Below, piece by piece: positions 61,037-64,000 of a DNA stretch of 64,000 bases (the stretch's first letter is position 1; the number at the start of each line of letters is the position of its first letter). Origin of the DNA: Bradyrhizobium sp. AUGA SZCCT0158 (GTDB lineage Bacteria; Pseudomonadota; Alphaproteobacteria; Rhizobiales; Xanthobacteraceae); contig NZ_JAFCME010000001.1 in assembly GCF_018130065.1 (NCBI RefSeq), positions 62,001 through 126,000 of the forward strand, written 5' to 3'. The notes beneath the pieces were generated by a model. That model ran no database searches and was not told the origin of the DNA. It saw nothing but the letters and a program-made list of their open reading frames with translations. Made by a program: the position numbers and the translations under genes.

Positions 61037-61726
61037 TCAGACGGACAGATATTTCGAGATCTGCGCGGCATCGACATCGTCGCGCGGATCGTCGCGGACG
61101 ATCTCGCCGTTTTCGATGACGAGCACGCGGTCGGCGACATCAAGCGCAAAACTCAGCACCTGTTCGGAGACCACGATTGACAGGCCGCGCTCGTCGCGGA
61201 TGCGCTTTAAGGTGCGCGCCATGTCCTTGATGATCGACGGCTGGATGCCTTCGGTCGGCTCGTCCAGCAGCAGCACCTTCGGCTTGGTCGCCAGCGCGCG
61301 GGCAATCGCGAGTTGCTGCTGCTGTCCGCCGGAGAGGTTGCCGCCACGGCGGTCCTTCATTTCCAGCAGCACCGGAAACAGCTCGTAGATATCTTCCGGC
61401 ACGTTCCGCTCGCCGGACACGACCAGACCGGTCTCGATGTTCTCCTTTACCGTCATGGTGGAGAAGATCATGCGGCCCTGCGGAACGTAAGCCAGACCCC
61501 TGGCGACGCGTTCATAGCTGTGCAGCTTGCTGAGCTCGGTGCCTTGCATGGTCACCGAACCGCTCTTGGCCGGCAGGATGCCCATCAGCGATTTCATCAG
61601 CGTGGTCTTGCCCATGCCGTTGCGGCCCATGATCGCAACGATTTCGTTGGGAGCGACCGACACGTTGAGCCCGTGCAGCACCTCGCTCTGGCCGTAGGCG
61701 ACATGCAGATCCGAAATTGCCAGCAT
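61037..61726 (-). CDS. urtE: Urea/short-chain amide ABC transporter ATP-binding protein UrtE
   Basis: 229 residues from the ATG at 61726 (RBS AGGAG). LivF-like ATPase: Walker A GRNGMGKTT, signature LSGGQQQQLAIARAL, Walker B LLLDEPTEGIQPSI; the Q-rich signature and EGIQPSI are typical of UrtE. Pairs with UrtD. In this operon the transporter probably brings in urea or formamide/acetamide (Fmd-type use of the Urt system). Confidence 0.92.
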   Translation of the reverse strand: MLAISDLHVAYGQSEVLHGLNVSVAPNEIVAIMGRNGMGKTTLMKSLMGILPAKSGSVTMQGTELSKLHSYERVARGLAYVPQGRMIFSTMTVKENIETGLVVSGERNVPEDIYELFPVLLEMKDRRGGNLSGGQQQQLAIARALATKPKVLLLDEPTEGIQPSIIKDMARTLKRIRDERGLSIVVSEQVLSFALDVADRVLVIENGEIVRDDPRDDVDAAQISKYLSV

Positions 61727-61796
61727 CGACAGGAGCTCCTTGTTCCTTGCGCTTGATCTAGTCCGGAAACCGGACGCCACTTTCCGGGATCATGCG

Positions 61797-62552
61797 CTAA
61801 TGGCCCAGATAGACTTCGATGACCTTCGGATCATTCTTGACGTGCTCCATGGTGCCTTCCGACAGGATCCGGCCCTGGTGCAGCACCGTGACCTTGTGGG
61901 CGATATCCTCGACGAACTTCATGTCGTGCTCGATCACCAGCACCGAGCGACCCTTGATGATGCGGTTGAGTAGTTCGGCGGTCTTGGCCCGCTCGCTGAC
62001 GCTCATGCCGGCTACCGGCTCGTCGAGCATCAAGAGGTCCGGGTCCTGGATCAGCAGCATGCCGATCTCGAGCCATTGTTTCTGGCCGTGGCTGAGTTCA
62101 TCGGCATAGGTGTCGAGGCGATCCTTCAGGAAGATCATCTCGGCAACTTCCTCGACGCGGTCGCGCACCGCGGCGTCGCGCTGGAAAGCGAGCGAGCCGA
62201 ACACGGTGCGGCCGCGCGGGTAGGAAATCTCCAGATTCTCGAACACCGTGAGATCGACGAATACCGACGGCGTCTGGAACTTGCGGCCGACGCCGGTCTG
62301 CACGATCTGGTTCTCCTTCATCCGGGTCAGTTCCTGACCACGAAACTGGATCGAACCCGACGTCGCCTTGGTCTTGCCGCAGATCAGATCGAGCACCGTG
62401 GTCTTGCCTGCGCCGTTGGGGCCGATGATGACCCGGATCTCGTTCTCCTCGACATAGAAGGAGAGATCGTTGACCGCCTTGAAGCCGTCAAAGGACACCG
62501 TCAGCGCCTCGACCGCGAGCAGGAATTCCTTAGGCTGGTGACCGATGAGCAT
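61797..62552 (-). CDS. urtD: Urea/short-chain amide ABC transporter ATP-binding protein UrtD
   Basis: 251 residues. LivG-like ATPase with Walker A GPNGAGKTT, KFQTPSVFVDLTVFENLEIS, signature LSHGQKQWLEIGMLL and Walker B LLMLDEPVAGMSVSER, all typical of UrtD. The start codon at 62552 and its RBS (GAGGAGATAGATC) lie in the first unit of a 57-bp tandem repeat, so two decoy copies of the start region stand just upstream. Confidence 0.92.
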   Translation of the reverse strand: MLIGHQPKEFLLAVEALTVSFDGFKAVNDLSFYVEENEIRVIIGPNGAGKTTVLDLICGKTKATSGSIQFRGQELTRMKENQIVQTGVGRKFQTPSVFVDLTVFENLEISYPRGRTVFGSLAFQRDAAVRDRVEEVAEMIFLKDRLDTYADELSHGQKQWLEIGMLLIQDPDLLMLDEPVAGMSVSERAKTAELLNRIIKGRSVLVIEHDMKFVEDIAHKVTVLHQGRILSEGTMEHVKNDPKVIEVYLGH

Positions 62553-62704
62553 GATCTATCTCCTCATTCCGCCAATGTGGCATCGGCAACCGGGGTGACC
62601 GATGAGCATGACCTAGTTCCTCATTCTGCCAGTGCGGCATCGGCAACCGGGATGACCGATAAGCATGATGATTTCCTCATTCCGCCGGGGCGCCGTCGGC
62701 GACC
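62538..62704. repeat. 57-bp tandem duplication at the urtC-urtD junction
   Basis: Unit 1 62538-62594 and unit 2 62595-62651 differ at few positions; a third, partial and more diverged unit runs to about 62704. Each unit contains the end of the urtC coding sequence (VADA.LAE and stop), the RBS and the urtD start (ATG CTC ATC GGT CAC). The true urtD start is in unit 1, the true urtC stop (62677) in unit 3. Confidence 0.85.
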
Positions 62705-63825
62705 GAACCGTCGGTCCATGCCTTGGCGGGTTTTGGCTTGCGCCACGTCAGCAGCCGATCGATGCGAGGCTGAACGTAGTCCGCCCAGATCCCGGACAGG
62801 CCGTTCGGGAACGCCAGCACCACCGCGATGAACAGTCCGCCGAGGCCGAACAGCCAGAGTTGCGGGAATGATTCCGAAAGGCCGGTCTTGGCGACGTTCA
62901 CCAGCAGCGAACCCCACACCGCGCCGAAGATCGACATCCGTCCGCCGACCGCCGTGTAGATCACCATCTCGATCGACGGTACGATGCCGACAAAGGACGG
63001 CGACATGAAACCGACATTGAGCGCGAACATGGCGCCGCCGATCGCGGCGAAGATCGCCGCCATGCAGAAGGCAAAGATCTTGAAGTTGGCGACGCTGTAG
63101 CCGGAGAAGCGGACGCGGTCTTCCTGTTCGCGCATCGCTACCAGGATGCGACCGAGCTTGGTCAGACGGATGAACTGCGCGAGCAGGATGCAGCCGAACA
63201 GCAGGAACACTTCGAAGAAGTAGAGCATGACCTTGGCATGATCCGGCCGGATGTCCCATCCCTTCAGGGTACGCAGATCGGTCATGCCGTTGATGCCGCC
63301 GGTATAGCCCTGCTGCCCGACGATCAGAATGGTCAGGATGGCTGCAACGGCTTGCGTGATGATCGCGAAATAGGTACCGCCGACGCGGCGCTTGAACATC
63401 GCGGTGCCGATGATCAGGGCGAACAGGCCGGGCACCAGGATGATGGCGAGAATGGTAAGGGTGAGACTGTGGAACGGCTGCCAGAACAGGGGCAGCGAGG
63501 TGATCTGATTCCAGTCCATGAAATCGGGAATGCCGGGGGTGGACTGGATCTTGGTGTTTTCGACGCTGGAGGCTTCCAGCTTGAGGAACATCGCCATGCA
63601 GTAGCCGCCGAGGCCGAAGAACACCCCCTGCCCCAGGCTCAGAATGCCGCCATAGCCCCAGCAGAGCACCAGCCCGATCCCGACGAAGGCGTAGGTCAGG
63701 TATTTGGCGACCAGGTTGAGGCGAAACACATCCAGCGACAGCGGCAGGATCACGAACAGCAGGGCGGCCAGAGCAACGAAACCGATGAGCTCGGATCGAT
63801 TGAAAAAGCGTGAGTTGATGATCAT
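62677..63825 (-). CDS. urtC: Urea/short-chain amide ABC transporter permease UrtC
   Basis: 382 residues with about ten helices. LivM-like: VGIGLVLCWGYGGILSLGQG near residue 50, then VFFGLGGYCMAMFLKLEAS, and the conserved NGMTDLRTLKGWDI loop; RLTKLGRILVAMREQEDRVR is the EAA-like cytoplasmic loop. The stop lies in the tandem repeat at the junction with urtD. Forms the inner-membrane channel with UrtB. Confidence 0.92.
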   Translation of the reverse strand: MIINSRFFNRSELIGFVALAALLFVILPLSLDVFRLNLVAKYLTYAFVGIGLVLCWGYGGILSLGQGVFFGLGGYCMAMFLKLEASSVENTKIQSTPGIPDFMDWNQITSLPLFWQPFHSLTLTILAIILVPGLFALIIGTAMFKRRVGGTYFAIITQAVAAILTILIVGQQGYTGGINGMTDLRTLKGWDIRPDHAKVMLYFFEVFLLFGCILLAQFIRLTKLGRILVAMREQEDRVRFSGYSVANFKIFAFCMAAIFAAIGGAMFALNVGFMSPSFVGIVPSIEMVIYTAVGGRMSIFGAVWGSLLVNVAKTGLSESFPQLWLFGLGGLFIAVVLAFPNGLSGIWADYVQPRIDRLLTWRKPKPAKAWTDGSVADGAPAE

Positions 63826-63843
63826 AACCGTGCCTGCTTTTTG

Positions 63844-64000
63844 TTATTTGCGGACCTTGAGGGCGAACAACCCCTGCGGCCGCAGCATCAGAATTCCGAC
63901 AATGGCGAGCAGCGTCAGCACCTTCGCCATCGACCCCGACATGAAGAATTCGAGCGTCGACTGCGTCTGCGAGATCGAGAAGGCCGATGCGATGGTGCCG
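63844..64000 (-). CDS. urtB: ABC transporter permease UrtB, C-terminal end (5' part outside window)
   Basis: The minus strand reads from the window edge as TIASAFSISQTQSTLEFFMS, then MAKVLTLLAIVGILMLRPQG, LFALKVRK and a stop at 63844-63846. The LRPQGLFA ending is the UrtB/LivH signature. Followed after 18 bases by urtC. Confidence 0.9.
   Translation of the reverse strand, partial: GTIASAFSISQTQSTLEFFMSGSMAKVLTLLAIVGILMLRPQGLFALKVRK

Noticed and set aside
59917..61119. 400-codon plus-strand ORF opposite fmdA
   Set aside because: It is the antisense of the well-supported formamidase gene; composition is that of a high-GC shadow frame and it has no domain.
1..64000. tRNA, rRNA, CRISPR arrays and intact insertion sequences
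   Set aside because: I looked for CCA-ending cloverleaf-like segments, regularly spaced direct repeats and transposase text and found none I could support.

Overview
The window looks like chromosome from a GC-rich alphaproteobacterium of the Bradyrhizobium/Nitrobacteraceae type. This rests on protein families and wording (HWE kinase, DUF6894, SPW-repeat and DUF6647 proteins, a urea/short-amide ABC transporter joined to formamidase and aliphatic amidase, rhizobial-style RBSs); no rRNA, tRNA, CRISPR array or intact insertion sequence was seen.

Layout. (1) 1-15.1 kb is a stress and proteostasis block: the tail of an HtrA/DegP protease, a NEW3-domain/ATPase/permease ABC-2 operon, an accessory FtsH, an MFS carrier, an HWE histidine kinase, MarC and SPW-repeat membrane proteins, a small heat-shock protein with a decayed second copy beside it, and a sigma-32-like factor in operon with a glycosyltransferase. 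(2) 15.2-23.3 kb holds many small orphan genes (ribbon-helix-helix-like, tiny membrane proteins, DUF6894, a YciE/F-like ferritin) mixed with relics: frameshifted small proteins, a Crp/Fnr N-terminus joined by deletion to a relic of the 4478-4789 gene family, and a ligase-domain gene scrambled by compensated frameshifts. (3) 23.3-48.9 kb is an amino-acid or opine-like catabolic island: alanine dehydrogenase, two aldehyde dehydrogenases (one frameshifted), three DadA-type FAD oxidoreductases plus a truncated GlcD-type one, a DSD1-fold PLP enzyme, a class III aminotransferase, a HAD-type dehalogenase-like protein, a cupin, a 2-hydroxyacid dehydrogenase, two related double-GNAT proteins, a dipeptide-type ABC importer and an Lrp/AsnC regulator. 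It also carries an M20 amidohydrolase reduced to its two ends and a 210-bp duplication containing a promoter and a gene-end relic. (4) 48.9-58 kb centres on a 1340-residue regulator (SARP-type winged helix + BTAD + class III cyclase + STAND ATPase + TPR-like C-terminus). Around it lie four diverged copies of a ~130-bp promoter-leader module, each with three direct repeats of 11-bp period. The modules precede three small genes and a cytochrome P450 gene; one also lies just upstream of the regulator's own promoter. (5) 58.2-64 kb is an amide-utilisation operon, urtB-C-D-E/fmdA/fmdB-like/amiE, read leftwards, with a 57-bp tandem duplication at the urtC-urtD junction.

The strongest candidate for something undescribed is part 4: a Streptomyces-style SARP architecture in a proteobacterium next to repeated promoter modules whose 11-bp direct repeats are what an OmpR/SARP-type DNA-binding domain would be expected to recognise. 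The sequence shows the modules directly; the link between them and the regulator is inference.
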